Origin: Micrococcales bacterium
GTDB taxonomy: Bacteria > Actinomycetota > Actinomycetes > Actinomycetales > Dermatophilaceae
NCBI GenBank assembly: GCA_003157445.1
Contig: PMJN01000152.1
Location: 1-17,011, forward strand
Direction: 5' to 3'
Length of the DNA stretch: 17,011 bases
Positions 1 to 7,218 of this stretch are shown piece by piece. Numbering within the stretch: position 1 is the first letter of the stretch; the number at the start of each line of letters is the position of its first letter. A model generated the notes under the pieces. That model did no database searches, was not told the DNA's origin, and saw nothing but the letters and a program-made list of their open reading frames with translations. The position numbers were made by a program, and so were the translations under genes.

Positions 1-276
1 GGAGTTTTAGCCCTGCCTGTGAAGCGTCAACCCGGCACCGCGCAAGCGGGTAACACCGGGACTGTCCCGCCGCGAGGCGGGACTGCTCTCAGCAGAACTC
101 ACCAGAGTTCACTGACGTGCAACGGTGTCTGCAGTCTGTTCGCGTCACGCTGGGTCCGTGAGCTGGCTGGCCACCACCGCGGGAGTCTGGGCCGCATGGC
201 AGTGATCGACCGCGAGGTTACGCGTCGGCGAGGAAGAGGGTCGGTCCGTTTGACAATTGGCCGTCACTTCTCGTGA
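1..276 (+). CDS. Partial ORF: possible TnpB-like transposon protein C-terminal tail
   Basis: The frame is open from the first base, so the N-terminal part lies outside the window. The early residues include VKRQPGTAQAGNTGTVPP. From memory this resembles the poorly structured C-terminal tail of actinobacterial IS605/IS1341-type TnpB proteins, where a VK-x-x-PGT stretch followed by TGT-x-PP is common. I could not run an alignment. Only about the first 35 codons look TnpB-like; the rest, to the TGA at 274-276, may be flanking DNA read through after the original stop was lost or displaced. The codons overlap a run of hairpins, as expected where a TnpB gene and its guide-like RNA share the 3' end. 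The alternative is a chance open frame in G/C-rich DNA with no protein product. The identification is tentative. Confidence 0.35.
   Translation, partial: GVLALPVKRQPGTAQAGNTGTVPPRGGTALSRTHQSSLTCNGVCSLFASRWVRELAGHHRGSLGRMAVIDREVTRRRGRGSVRLTIGRHFS
31..110 (+). ncRNA. Tandem-hairpin structured RNA, omegaRNA-like transposon right end
   Basis: Four hairpins follow one another almost without gaps. The first has an outer stem of 31-35 with 56-60 and an inner stem of 38-41 with 46-49, closed by a GCAA loop. The second is a perfect 8-base-pair stem of 64-71 with 76-83 around a GCGA loop. The third pairs 83-87 with 91-95. The fourth is a perfect 6-base-pair stem of 95-100 with 105-110. Two GNRA tetraloops on perfect stems suggest a folded RNA rather than a simple terminator. 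In IS605-type elements the 3' end of tnpB overlaps the omegaRNA scaffold just inside the right end, and this layout fits. The strand is inferred from the overlapping frame. The element boundary is not determined. Confidence 0.35.
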
Positions 277-306
277 GAGCCGACCTCTTCACTCGACGTC
301 TACGGC

Positions 307-324
307 GACGGCAATTGCACCGTC
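307..324 (-). terminator. Weak hairpin just after the SGNH hydrolase stop
   Basis: GACGG at 307-311 can pair with CCGTC at 320-324, with an 8-base loop containing the palindrome CAATTG. It begins at the last base of the minus-strand stop codon (324-326). There is no T-run. It is a possible terminator only. Bases 111-306 hold nothing else I can support apart from an isolated TTGACA at 250-255 with no -10 partner. Confidence 0.25.
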
Positions 325-1553
325 TATCGGACAGCCTCTGCTTCCTCAAGCGCGTGGTGGCCGGGGGAGCTGTGGCCCGCGAAAGGACCGTTGGCGGCGA
401 AGGCAAGCCTGGCGAAGCGTTCGCCGATGCGGTGGTGGGTGGCGGCGTCGGGGTGGAGCTGGTCAGACAGCGGCAGTTCGACAAAATCGGCCTCGCCGTA
501 TAGCTCGCGGCCGTCTAGGTAGTACAGATTCGGGTCGTCGGCCGCCCGCTGCTCCACGATCCTGGCTAGCTCGTCCCGGATGACGACCAGGGTCAGCTTC
601 CCGCTCGAGCGCTCCGCAGGATCCCCTGTGGCTCGGAACCGCGATTGCCCGGTACTGAGAGCAGTGACATCCAGAGCACTGGGGCCCGGTGTTTCTTCAT
701 GGATGGGGCACAGGATGGATGAGACGACCAGAAGCGGTGTGGTGGGGTGGCCTTCACGGATGGTGTCGAGGAAGCCGTGGACAGCCGGGGTGAAGGCGCG
801 CAGGCGCATCAGATCGTTGTTGACCAGGTTGATTCCGATCTTGATGCTGATCAGATCAGCGGGGGTGTCGCGCATGGTGCGGGCCGTGAACGAGTCGAGC
901 AGGGCGCTGCCGCCCATGCCCAGGTTAATCAGTTCCACGCCGCCGATGGAGGCGGCTAGTGCGGGCCAGGTGGTCGTGGGGCTTGCCGCATTGGAGCCGT
1001 GGCTGATCGAGCTGCCGTGGTGCAGCCACACCGGGCGGCCTCGGTCGGGTGTGGGATCGATCGGCGCATCGGTGCGCAGGGCAAGGAGTTCAGTGGTCTC
1101 GTTGTGCGGTAGCCAGATCTCGACGTCCTTTACACGGTCGGGCAGGCCGGTGAAGCGCGCGGTGCCGGCCAGGCCGGGCTGGTACTTGGCTGTCCCCGTG
1201 GTCATGTCGATGCTCAGGGTGTTTCCGCCGGTCACGCTGGACTGGCCGGCGAGGCGGCCGTCGACGAGCAGGTCGTACACGCCGTCCGGGCGGGGTGGGG
1301 CGCCTGCGTAGACCTGCTTGGTGGGTAGCGCGTCTAGTTCGATGGCGGTGGCTCGGGTGCGAAAAGCCAGCCGTACGCCGGAGGGCTGGGCCTCCGCCAT
1401 CGCCAGTTGTCCGTCTGCGCACTGGGCACGAGCCCACACTGGCAGGCGGTGCGGCAGCACACCCTGCGCGGTCTGCTGCAGGTCGAGGGCGCCTCGTAGG
1501 AGGTCCGCGGTGACGGCCGTGGTGATCCAGTTGTTCTTGGTGCGCATAGTCAT
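324..1553 (-). CDS. SGNH/GDSL-family hydrolase, SsfX3-like, with N-terminal beta domain
   Basis: A 409-residue protein with an N-terminal domain (about 20-165) of the beta-sandwich kind found before SsfX3-type SGNH enzymes, then an SGNH fold (about 170-385). Blocks visible: HGSSIS at 179-184 with Ser182 as the likely nucleophile (the usual GDS reads GSS), NLGMGG at 210-215 with the oxyanion Gly, GIN at 240-242 with the block-III Asn, and DQLHP at 364-368 giving the Asp364/His367 pair. All four catalytic blocks are intact, so it is probably an active esterase, deacetylase or acyltransferase. The substrate cannot be told. No signal peptide is evident, suggesting cytoplasmic location. The gene follows tetR by about 90 bases on the same strand, so they are probably co-transcribed. 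The start chosen is ATG at 1553, with a second in-frame ATG at 1547; both have poor ribosome binding sites. Confidence 0.85.
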   Translation of the reverse strand: MTMRTKNNWITTAVTADLLRGALDLQQTAQGVLPHRLPVWARAQCADGQLAMAEAQPSGVRLAFRTRATAIELDALPTKQVYAGAPPRPDGVYDLLVDGRLAGQSSVTGGNTLSIDMTTGTAKYQPGLAGTARFTGLPDRVKDVEIWLPHNETTELLALRTDAPIDPTPDRGRPVWLHHGSSISHGSNAASPTTTWPALAASIGGVELINLGMGGSALLDSFTARTMRDTPADLISIKIGINLVNNDLMRLRAFTPAVHGFLDTIREGHPTTPLLVVSSILCPIHEETPGPSALDVTALSTGQSRFRATGDPAERSSGKLTLVVIRDELARIVEQRAADDPNLYYLDGRELYGEADFVELPLSDQLHPDAATHHRIGERFARLAFAANGPFAGHSSPGHHALEEAEAVR

Positions 1554-1642
1554 GTCAGCCTGTCGATCGGAGTTCTCGGATTGATCGGACTCGCCAATGC
1601 ACCGTGCGGTCGGCGGCGTCCGGCTGGTGTGGAGTTCCTAGG

Positions 1643-2212
1643 TCAGGGCGTGGGCCAGTTCCGCAGCAGGGCGTCGAGGGCATCCAGAATCCGTAACCAC
1701 GTCTCCTGCGTGTCGGGAGCGCTGTGGCTGAACCCTCCTCCCATTTCGAGGCTGACGTAGCCGTGGAACACGCTGCCCAGCAGTCGCACCGCGTTCGTCT
1801 GGTCCGGCTCCGTCAGGTCGTAGCCGCGCAGGATCGCCCGCATCATCTGTGCGTGCCTGCCGCCTGCGCTGACGGCGGCCGTCTCCGGGTCGAGCCTCAG
1901 CTGGGTTGCGGCGTAGCGGCCAGGGTGCTTCCGGGCGTAGGTGCGGTAGACGTTCGCGAAGGCTGTAAGGGCATCCTTGCCAGCCCGCCCGGCCAGGGCG
2001 GCAGCGCCCTGGTCGGCGAGTTCCTCCAGGGCGAGCAGAGCAATCTTGGTCTTAAGGTCCTGGGAGTTTTTAAGGTGCGAGTACAGACTCGCGACCTTGA
2101 CGTCGAACCGCCCGGCGAGCGCAGAGAGGGTCACCTTGTCGAAGCCGACCTCGTCGGCCAGTTCGGCCCCCGCCCGGGTCAGGCGTTCCGGGGTCAGTCC
2201 TACGCGCGCCAT
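1643..2212 (-). CDS. TetR/AcrR-family transcriptional regulator (WHG-type C-terminus)
   Basis: A 189-residue repressor-type protein. The N-terminal helix-turn-helix spans about 7-50, with the recognition part reading VKVASLYSHLKN, the standard TetR position for V-x-x-x-S/A-LY-x-H/Y. The C-terminal half holds LLGSVFHGYVSLEM, characteristic of the WHG ligand-binding domain (TetR_C_33). The start is well supported: GAGGAAGG (plus coordinates 2215-2222) lies a few bases before the ATG at 2212. It is first in a two-gene minus-strand unit with the SGNH hydrolase and probably controls that gene and itself. The divergent DUF4386-like gene, over 300 bases away, could be a second target. The ligand is unknown. 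Confidence 0.9.
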   Translation of the reverse strand: MARVGLTPERLTRAGAELADEVGFDKVTLSALAGRFDVKVASLYSHLKNSQDLKTKIALLALEELADQGAAALAGRAGKDALTAFANVYRTYARKHPGRYAATQLRLDPETAAVSAGGRHAQMMRAILRGYDLTEPDQTNAVRLLGSVFHGYVSLEMGGGFSHSAPDTQETWLRILDALDALLRNWPTP

Positions 2213-2250
2213 ACCCTTCCTCTCATTCGGCGGGCCCGAGCATGCGTCTG

Positions 2251-2298
2251 CCTAATGTATGTAGGAAATTTAGTGTATCCCTTAGGAAATCGCCAAAT
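2251..2298 (-). promoter_or_regulatory. tetR promoter region with repeated operator-like sequence
   Basis: A markedly A/T-rich island in otherwise G/C-rich DNA. On the minus strand TTGGCG (2293-2298) and TAAATT (about 2269-2274) are 18 bases apart and could serve as -35 and -10. The octamer TAGGAAAT (plus strand) occurs at 2262-2269 and 2283-2290, a spacing of 21 bases or two helical turns. CCTAA at 2251-2255 and TTAGG at 2283-2287 form an inverted repeat. Repeats overlapping the promoter in front of a TetR gene suggest autoregulation. Which repeat is the operator is not resolved. Confidence 0.4.
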
Positions 2299-2447
2299 GC
2301 GGCACGCACCGTGTTCGTGCCCGCATCACGAGCAAGGCCTGCCGCCGTGGATAGGCATTTGCGCGACCAGGCCATCACGGCGTTCATGTTAGGTAAGCCA
2401 AACCAAACTCTTGACGTGGGTTTCCCCGACCACGACCCTGGGATTAG

Positions 2448-2476
2448 TTGAGAGCCGCAGCGTCACGCCTTATGAG
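2448..2476 (+). promoter_or_regulatory. Candidate promoter for the DUF4386-like gene
   Basis: TTGAGA at 2448-2453 and TATGAG at 2471-2476 are separated by 17 bases, with 5 of 6 and 4 of 6 consensus matches. It lies about 65 bases before the GTG start at 2541. The rest of the 2213-2540 spacer, apart from the tetR operator island, shows no gene. Confidence 0.35.
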
Positions 2477-2540
2477 CCACGGCCGAACCAACTAGGCGGG
2501 ATATCGGTCGCCCGTCGACCCGACAACGAAAGGCGTCCCG

Positions 2541-3269
2541 GTGAACTCAACGAGGAAGACCGCGCTCGTCGCGGGCATCTTCTACCTGATTACCTTTGTC
2601 TCGATGCCCACACTCGGCCTCTACAGCTCGGTAAAGGGCAAGGACTTCATCATCAGCTCTGGCGCCGACACTGGCGCGCTCTGGGGCTGCTTCCTGGAGG
2701 TCATCGTCGGCCTCGCCGGCATCGGCACGGCGGTCACGCTGTTTCCAGTGGTCAAGCGGCAGAACGAAGGTATGGCGCTTGGGTTTGTCGCCACTCGCAC
2801 CCTCGAAGCCGCCATGATCTTCACCGGTGTGGCGAGCATCCTCTCGCTCGTGACCTTGCACCAGGACCTGGGCACGGCGACCGGAGCCAATGCGGCCTCG
2901 CTGGTCACCATCGGCGCGTCGCACGTCGCGACCTACAACTGGGCGTTCACGGTCGGACAAAGCCTCATGCCGGTCGCAAACGCTGTGTTGCTGGGCACAT
3001 TGATGTACCGATCGGGCCTCGTACCGCGTGTCATTCCCGTGATGGGACTCATCGGAGCCCCCCTGCAGCTCTCCGCCGTCATCCTCACGATGTTCGGCGT
3101 CATCGACCGGACCTCCGTCGCGACCGGGATCCTCGTAATCCCGGACTTCATCTGGGAGCTGTCGCTCGGCATCTACCTGGTCGTCAAAGGCTTCAAGCCC
3201 TGCCCCATCACAGACGCAATGCGCGCCGCCGACACCCCGCCCGCCTACCGCGACGTCGTCGTCTCCTAA
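2541..3269 (+). CDS. DUF4386-like multipass membrane protein
   Basis: A 242-residue hydrophobic protein with about six membrane segments (roughly 8-28, 45-70, 83-105, 133-155, 163-187, 194-217). RTLEA at 86-90, the SGLVPR turn before the fifth helix and the GLIGAPL stretch are the pattern I associate with DUF4386. The family has no established biochemical role, so none is given. The start is GTG at 2541, preceded by GAAAGG at about 2528-2533. The short polar C-terminus is probably cytoplasmic. It is followed directly by a strong hairpin (3282-3309), so it appears to be a single-gene transcript. It is divergent from tetR, and DUF4386 genes are often seen beside regulators, so control by that TetR is possible. 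Confidence 0.75.
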   Translation: MNSTRKTALVAGIFYLITFVSMPTLGLYSSVKGKDFIISSGADTGALWGCFLEVIVGLAGIGTAVTLFPVVKRQNEGMALGFVATRTLEAAMIFTGVASILSLVTLHQDLGTATGANAASLVTIGASHVATYNWAFTVGQSLMPVANAVLLGTLMYRSGLVPRVIPVMGLIGAPLQLSAVILTMFGVIDRTSVATGILVIPDFIWELSLGIYLVVKGFKPCPITDAMRAADTPPAYRDVVVS

Positions 3270-3281
3270 CTGTCGAGAACA

Positions 3282-3309
3282 CGGCCGGGTCCGCCCAAGG
3301 GCCCGGCCG
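3282..3309 (+). terminator. Hairpin terminator after the DUF4386-like gene
   Basis: CGGCCGGGT at 3282-3290 pairs with GCCCGGCCG at 3301-3309 (eight Watson-Crick pairs plus one G-T), with a 10-base loop. It starts 13 bases after the stop codon. No T-run follows, which is common for actinobacterial terminators. Confidence 0.6.
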
Positions 3310-3594
3310 AAGTGGGCGACCAGCCAGGAAACTCATCGGCCCCCATCAACACACACGATGTAGCTAACTACCAGGAAACCACCGTCTTACGGCACCGAGG
3401 CTTGCAAGTGGCCGGTCATCGTTCGCTTCACACATCGCATCGCTTCCATCGATTGTCTGGCTTCCCCGCTCTCTTGCGAGTTGACTGTCTGTCCCGGCGA
3501 GGCTTCTTGCGCCGGTCGGTCAACGCCGCCAGCATGAAGTGCGGAAGTCTCCCGGTCGTGGCGCACGCGGTCGGGCTCAGCGTCTACTCATCCT
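3310..3594 (+). other. Intergenic stretch without a supported gene
   Basis: No frame here has coding character; the open frame passing through continues as a shadow of the next gene. TTGACT at 3481-3486 resembles a -35 box but has no convincing -10 partner. No tRNA-like T-loop or repeat was seen. It presumably contains the promoter and leader of the DUF4389-like gene. Confidence 0.4.
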
Positions 3595-3603
3595 GGAGGG
3601 CAC

Positions 3604-4251
3604 ATGACGGAGCAGTTGCCGGCGTCGTTCTACCCGGCGCGTCTCGAGATCGACTACCCGGACCAGCACGACCGGGTGACGACCCTTTTCCGCGCGTTCC
3701 TGATCATTCCGATTGCGATCGTCATCGGAGTGCTCACCACGGGCGCCACCCAGACGGTCTACGACCAGAGCGGTCAGGTGGTGCGCACCAGCAGCGGTGG
3801 CATCGGCACCGGCCTGTTCCTGGCGACCCTGCTGATGATCCTCTTCGCGAGGCGTTACCCACGCTGGTGGTTCGACTTCGCCCTGGAGCTTGCCCGGTTC
3901 GGCGCCCGCATCTGCGCCTACCTCGTACTGCTAACCGACCAGTACCCCTCGACGGTCGAGGAGCAGAGCGTCCACCTTCAGATCGACTACCCCGACGTCG
4001 AACGCGACCTGAACCAATGGTTGCCGCTGGTGAAGTGGCTACTCGCGATCCCACACTTCGTTGTCCTTGCAGTATTGTCGGTGGCCGCTTTCTTTGCGGT
4101 GGTCATCGCGTGGTTCGCGATCCTCTTCACCGGACGCTACCCGCGGGGACTGTTCGATTTCGTCGTCGGCGTCGGCCGCTGGGGGCTGCGCGTCCAGGCG
4201 TACGCGATCCTTCTCGTCACCGACCGCTACCCGCCCTTCTCCCTCACCTGA
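3604..4251 (+). CDS. DUF4389-like membrane protein with internal duplication
   Basis: A 215-residue protein made of two similar halves, about 14-115 and 125-213. Each half begins with an IDYPD motif (16-20 and 127-131), continues into hydrophobic helices, and has a RYPR-x-x-FDF motif (RYPRWWFDF at 84-92, RYPRGLFDF at 178-186) and a TDQYP/TDRYP ending. This is the DUF4389 signature. Four membrane segments are likely (about 28-47, 68-82 extending to about 110, 140-175, and 190-206). The family's function is not known. The ATG at 3604 is preceded by GGAGGG at 3595-3600. Hairpins at 4255-4269 and 4302-4328 follow the stop. It stands alone between a terminator upstream and convergent minus-strand sequence downstream. 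Confidence 0.8.
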   Translation: MTEQLPASFYPARLEIDYPDQHDRVTTLFRAFLIIPIAIVIGVLTTGATQTVYDQSGQVVRTSSGGIGTGLFLATLLMILFARRYPRWWFDFALELARFGARICAYLVLLTDQYPSTVEEQSVHLQIDYPDVERDLNQWLPLVKWLLAIPHFVVLAVLSVAAFFAVVIAWFAILFTGRYPRGLFDFVVGVGRWGLRVQAYAILLVTDRYPPFSLT

Positions 4252-4254
4252 GCC

Positions 4255-4269
4255 CGCCGGGAATCGGCG
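4255..4269 (+). terminator. Short hairpin after the DUF4389-like gene
   Basis: CGCCG at 4255-4259 pairs with CGGCG at 4265-4269 around a 5-base loop, four bases after the stop codon. The stem is short and there is no T-run. Confidence 0.35.
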
Positions 4270-4301
4270 TGCGTCGATTTCGTATGGCTTCCGATCTCTA
4301 C

Positions 4302-4328
4302 GCCGTCTGGGGTAGGTCAGTAGACGGC
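4302..4328. terminator. Hairpin between convergent sequences
   Basis: GCCGTCT at 4302-4308 is the perfect reverse complement of AGACGGC at 4322-4328, with a 13-base loop. It sits where plus-strand transcription from the DUF4389-like gene meets the minus-strand remnant, whose last stop codon (4317-4319) lies in the loop. It could act in either direction. Confidence 0.45.
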
Positions 4329-4469
4329 CCCTCGTTCAGGACGTCGCTGATCGGCTGAGCCCTTGACCGTCCGAGACGGGAACGCCATCTGGTGGCTGAG
4401 GAGCCCTAACCCGACGAAGGGGACACACAGCACCAACACGACTGCGACACTGATGACCGTGCGCCGCAT
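4317..4469 (-). pseudogene. Single-helix membrane segment, probable frameshifted 3' part
   Basis: From an ATG at 4469 this frame gives 50 residues starting MRRTVISVAVVLVLCVPFVG, a clear single transmembrane helix with an Arg-rich front. Third codon positions are strongly G/C-biased here, while the overlapping frame (4336-4722) loses that bias at this point. This suggests that true coding passes from that frame into this one at about 4465. No ribosome binding site precedes the ATG, which favours a frameshifted continuation over an independent small gene. A genuine small membrane protein started by coupling remains possible. Function is unknown. Confidence 0.35.
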
Positions 4470-4722
4470 CAGCGTCTGGGACAAACTCCGGCTTGGGCTC
4501 GCTGCGCGGGTCGAACAGCTCGTCCAACGCCTGTCCGACCTCAGGCACCGAGCTGGTCGGCTTTTCCGTCGTGGCCATGATGTAGACGACGCGACCGTGG
4601 GGAGCGCCGTCAGTGGGGTCGTAGGACCGGACGCGCCACTTCTTTCCAGCGCCGCTGGTGCGCCCTATGCCGATGCGGATTGCGCGAGCAGCAGGCTTGC
4701 CATCCTTGCGCGGCCTGGGCAT
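4336..4722 (-). pseudogene. Basic ORF of unknown function, middle part of a broken gene
   Basis: From ATG at 4722 the product begins MPRPRKDGKPAARAIRIG, continues with GKKWRVRSYDPTDG and then an acidic stretch (VPEVGQALDELFDPRSEPKP). The W-R-V-R-x-Y-D-P phrase after a basic N-terminus recalls the DNA-arm domain of tyrosine recombinases, but no catalytic domain follows, so I do not call an integrase. Codon third positions are G/C-rich only from about 4765 to about 4470. Upstream the coding signal is in the helix-turn-helix frame, and downstream in the frame of the membrane segment. There is no ribosome binding site before 4722. I read it as one piece of a gene broken by two shifts, or as overlapping small genes of a decayed mobile element. 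Confidence 0.35.
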
Positions 4723-5074
4723 CAGGAGGCCTGCGGCGACGAGACTGACGGCGCTGGGAAATCTCCGCAGAAGTGTCGTTGACCGGAACTGGGACGTCGA
4801 CGGGGTTTGGAGCCTGTACCGGGACCGGTTCGACAAGAGGGATCGCGATGACGGTTGCGTCCCGCTCGGGTTCGTTGGCGGTCAGGCACCAGTCTTCCCA
4901 GACGATGAAGGTATCGAGTCGGTAGTTACCCCCCCGTCGGGCAATGGTGGCCTTCTTCAGTTCGAGGTAGCCGCGGGTGCGGCCCCAACGGTATCTGGCG
5001 AGGACTTCCTGCGGCTTCAGGGATGTGTGGCCGGGGTCGCCCCCCGGATGGGTTGTTGGCATTGTTGGTTGCAT
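4610..5074 (-). CDS. Excisionase/AlpA-like helix-turn-helix protein (possibly broken)
   Basis: The frame contains a compact DNA-binding motif at about 4889-5020: LKPQEVLARYRWGRTRGYLE, then RRGGNYRLDTFIVWEDW. This follows the plan of excisionase/AlpA or MerR-type helix-turn-helix domains (LTPxEVA-x-R, then an R-x-G-x-YR-x-D wing and an aromatic end). A Pro/Val-rich linker follows, then an Arg-rich tail that looks non-native because the coding bias moves to another frame near 4770. The start is uncertain: ATG at 5074, at 5062, or further up at 5206; none has a good ribosome binding site. Such proteins often accompany integrases in actinobacterial integrative elements, which fits the following frames, but no integrase catalytic domain is present. 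Confidence 0.45.
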   Translation of the reverse strand: MQPTMPTTHPGGDPGHTSLKPQEVLARYRWGRTRGYLELKKATIARRGGNYRLDTFIVWEDWCLTANEPERDATVIAIPLVEPVPVQAPNPVDVPVPVNDTSAEISQRRQSRRRRPPDAQAAQGWQACCSRNPHRHRAHQRRWKEVARPVLRPH

Positions 5075-5233
5075 GAGCAGGAAGATCCGGACATGTCCGA
5101 TAGCCGCAATCGACCGCCGACCCGGGCTCCTCGCACACGCCGTCACCAGAGGGCACGTTTGCTGGGCAAGCCGTGCAAGGGTCACGATGTCCGCATTCGG
5201 CATCACTGAGACCAGTCAGGAAAGGCGACCGTG

Positions 5234-7213
5234 ATGGCGAACCGACTTGAGCACTCCACGAGCCCGTATCTGTTGCAGCACAAGGACAATCCGGTCGACT
5301 GGTGGCAGTGGGGACCCGAGGCTCTTGCCGAGGCCGAACGCCTCAGCAAACCCATCTTCTTGTCCGTCGGGTATGCAGCCTGTCACTGGTGCCACGTGAT
5401 GGCCCACCAGTCGTTCGAGGATGAGGAAGTCGCAGCCGCCCTGAACGCCGGCTTCGTGTCCATCAAGGTTGACCGCGAGGAACGACCGGACATCGACGCG
5501 ATCTACATGTCCGCGACCACGGCCCTGACTGGACAAGGCGGCTGGCCGATGACCTGCTTGCTCACACCAGCTGGTCAGCCCTTCTTCTGCGGCACGTACT
5601 ATCCCAAGCCAGCCCTCTTACAGCTTCTGTCGAACGTCTCCGGCGCCTGGACCGATCGACGCGAGGAGATCATCGCCGGCGGTAACCGCATCGTCGAAGC
5701 TCTTCGGGGAGCCGCCATCGTCGGGTTCGACACCCCACTGGGGGCCGGCGACCTCAGCGCGGCCGAGGCACTGCTGGCCACCGGATACGACCGGCAGAAC
5801 AGCGGGTTCGGCACGGCGCCCAAGTTCCCCCCTTCGATGGTCCTGGAGTTTCTGCTGCGCCACTGGGCACGCACTGGCACCGGACGGGACCTGCACATGG
5901 TCGAAGACACCTGTGAGGCGATGGCGCGCGGCGGTATGTACGACCAGCTGGCGGGCGGCTTCGCACGCTACTCGGTGGACGCCGGCTGGGTGGTGCCCCA
6001 CTTCGAGAAGATGCTCTACGACAACGCCCAGCTCTTGCGTGTCTATCTGCACTTGTGGCGTTCCACCGGAGCTCCTCTCGCAGAGCGGATCTCGCGCCAG
6101 AGCGCGGACTTCCTGCTGCACGACCTCGCCGCCGGCGGCGGCTTCGCCTCCTCCCTGGACGCCGACACCGCGGGAGTTGAGGGCCTGACCTACCTCTGGT
6201 CACCCGCCCAGCTCGTCGAGGTCCTCGGCGAGCAGGACGGGCGCCGAGCATCTGATCTGCTCGAGGTCACCAGTTCTGGGACCTTCGAACACGGCATGTC
6301 GACCCTCCAGCTACACAGGGAGCCGAACGATGCGCTGTGGTGGGAGCGCGTTCGCAGCAGTTTGCTGGCCGCGCGCAATCTGCGACCCCAGCCTGCCCGG
6401 GACGACAAGGTGGTCACCAGCTGGAATGGTCTGGCCATCGCCGCGCTCAGCGAGGCCGGTGTGCTGCTCGGGGACTCGAAGTACCTGAATGCTGCGCAAA
6501 AGTGCGCGAGCTTTCTGACCTGCTCCCACATCGTCGACGGAAGGTTGCGCCGAGCATCACGGGCGGGAGTGGTCGGAGCGGCGATGGCAGTGGCCGACGA
6601 CCACGGCAACCTGGCCGAAGGCCTGCTCACCCTTCACCAGGCCACTGGCGACCCGCGGTGGCTCACAGTCGCCGGTGAGCTTCTGGATACGGCACTGGCC
6701 CATTTTGGTGATGGCCAGGGTGGCTTCTTCGATACTGCCGACGACGCCGAGCAGCTCTTCACCCGGCCGCGCAGCGCCGCCGACAACGCGGAGCCGGCTG
6801 GCCAGTCTGCACTGGCCGGCGCCTTGCTGACCTACTCAGCGCTAACCGGGTCCATTCGCCACCGGGAAGCGGCCGAGGCTGCAGTCACCGCGAGCGCTGT
6901 GCTCGCCTCCCAGAGTCCCCGTTTCGCCGGTTGGACACTCGCGGTGGCCGAGGCGATGGTGGCGGGCCCTCTGCAGGTTGCTATCGCCGGCGAAGGACCG
7001 CAGGCAGCCGACCTCCTGCGAGTCGCCCGTGCCAGCACCTCCCCCGGACTGGTCATTGCTCACGGATCACCTGACTCACCAGGGTTGCCGCTGCTTGCGG
7101 ACCGCCCTCTGGTGGCTGGGCGCACCGCGGCCTACCTATGCCGTGGCTTCGTCTGTGACCGCCCGGTCACTACGGCCCAAGAGCTGGCCTCGGCGTTGGC
7201 CAAAGAAGGCTAA
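5234..7213 (+). CDS. Thioredoxin-domain DUF255 protein (YyaL/SPATA20 family)
   Basis: A 659-residue protein. The N-terminal region opens [20 protein letters not shown], a hallmark of the family. The thioredoxin-like domain (about 1-165) has the CHWC redox motif near residues 50-53, followed by [11 protein letters not shown] and [13 protein letters not shown] with a conserved FFCGTYYP. The remaining two thirds form the alpha/alpha-barrel region related to N-acylglucosamine 2-epimerase-type folds ([31 protein letters not shown]). The length is typical, so it is complete. It is cytosolic, with no signal peptide. Biological substrates of the family are not well established. AGGAAAGG at 5218-5225 serves either GTG 5231 or ATG 5234; the latter gives better spacing. 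It stands alone on this strand and ends against a hairpin shared with the TSUP gene. Confidence 0.92.
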   Translation: MANRLEHSTSPYLLQHKDNPVDWWQWGPEALAEAERLSKPIFLSVGYAACHWCHVMAHQSFEDEEVAAALNAGFVSIKVDREERPDIDAIYMSATTALTGQGGWPMTCLLTPAGQPFFCGTYYPKPALLQLLSNVSGAWTDRREEIIAGGNRIVEALRGAAIVGFDTPLGAGDLSAAEALLATGYDRQNSGFGTAPKFPPSMVLEFLLRHWARTGTGRDLHMVEDTCEAMARGGMYDQLAGGFARYSVDAGWVVPHFEKMLYDNAQLLRVYLHLWRSTGAPLAERISRQSADFLLHDLAAGGGFASSLDADTAGVEGLTYLWSPAQLVEVLGEQDGRRASDLLEVTSSGTFEHGMSTLQLHREPNDALWWERVRSSLLAARNLRPQPARDDKVVTSWNGLAIAALSEAGVLLGDSKYLNAAQKCASFLTCSHIVDGRLRRASRAGVVGAAMAVADDHGNLAEGLLTLHQATGDPRWLTVAGELLDTALAHFGDGQGGFFDTADDAEQLFTRPRSAADNAEPAGQSALAGALLTYSALTGSIRHREAAEAAVTASAVLASQSPRFAGWTLAVAEAMVAGPLQVAIAGEGPQAADLLRVARASTSPGLVIAHGSPDSPGLPLLADRPLVAGRTAAYLCRGFVCDRPVTTAQELASALAKEG

Positions 7214-7218
7214 CAGGC

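Noticed and set aside
250..278. Plus-strand promoter from TTGACA at 250-255
   Set aside because: No -10-like sequence at 16-19 bases and no plus-strand gene downstream; it points into the antisense of the SGNH hydrolase.
3312..4358. Long plus-strand open frame covering the DUF4389-like gene
   Set aside because: Its product is Arg/Pro/His-rich without domain features. The gene in the other frame has membrane helices, family motifs and a good ribosome binding site.
4658..5209. 183-codon plus-strand open frame opposite the helix-turn-helix ORF
   Set aside because: It has no recognisable domain or family motif, whereas the minus strand carries a clear DNA-binding pattern.
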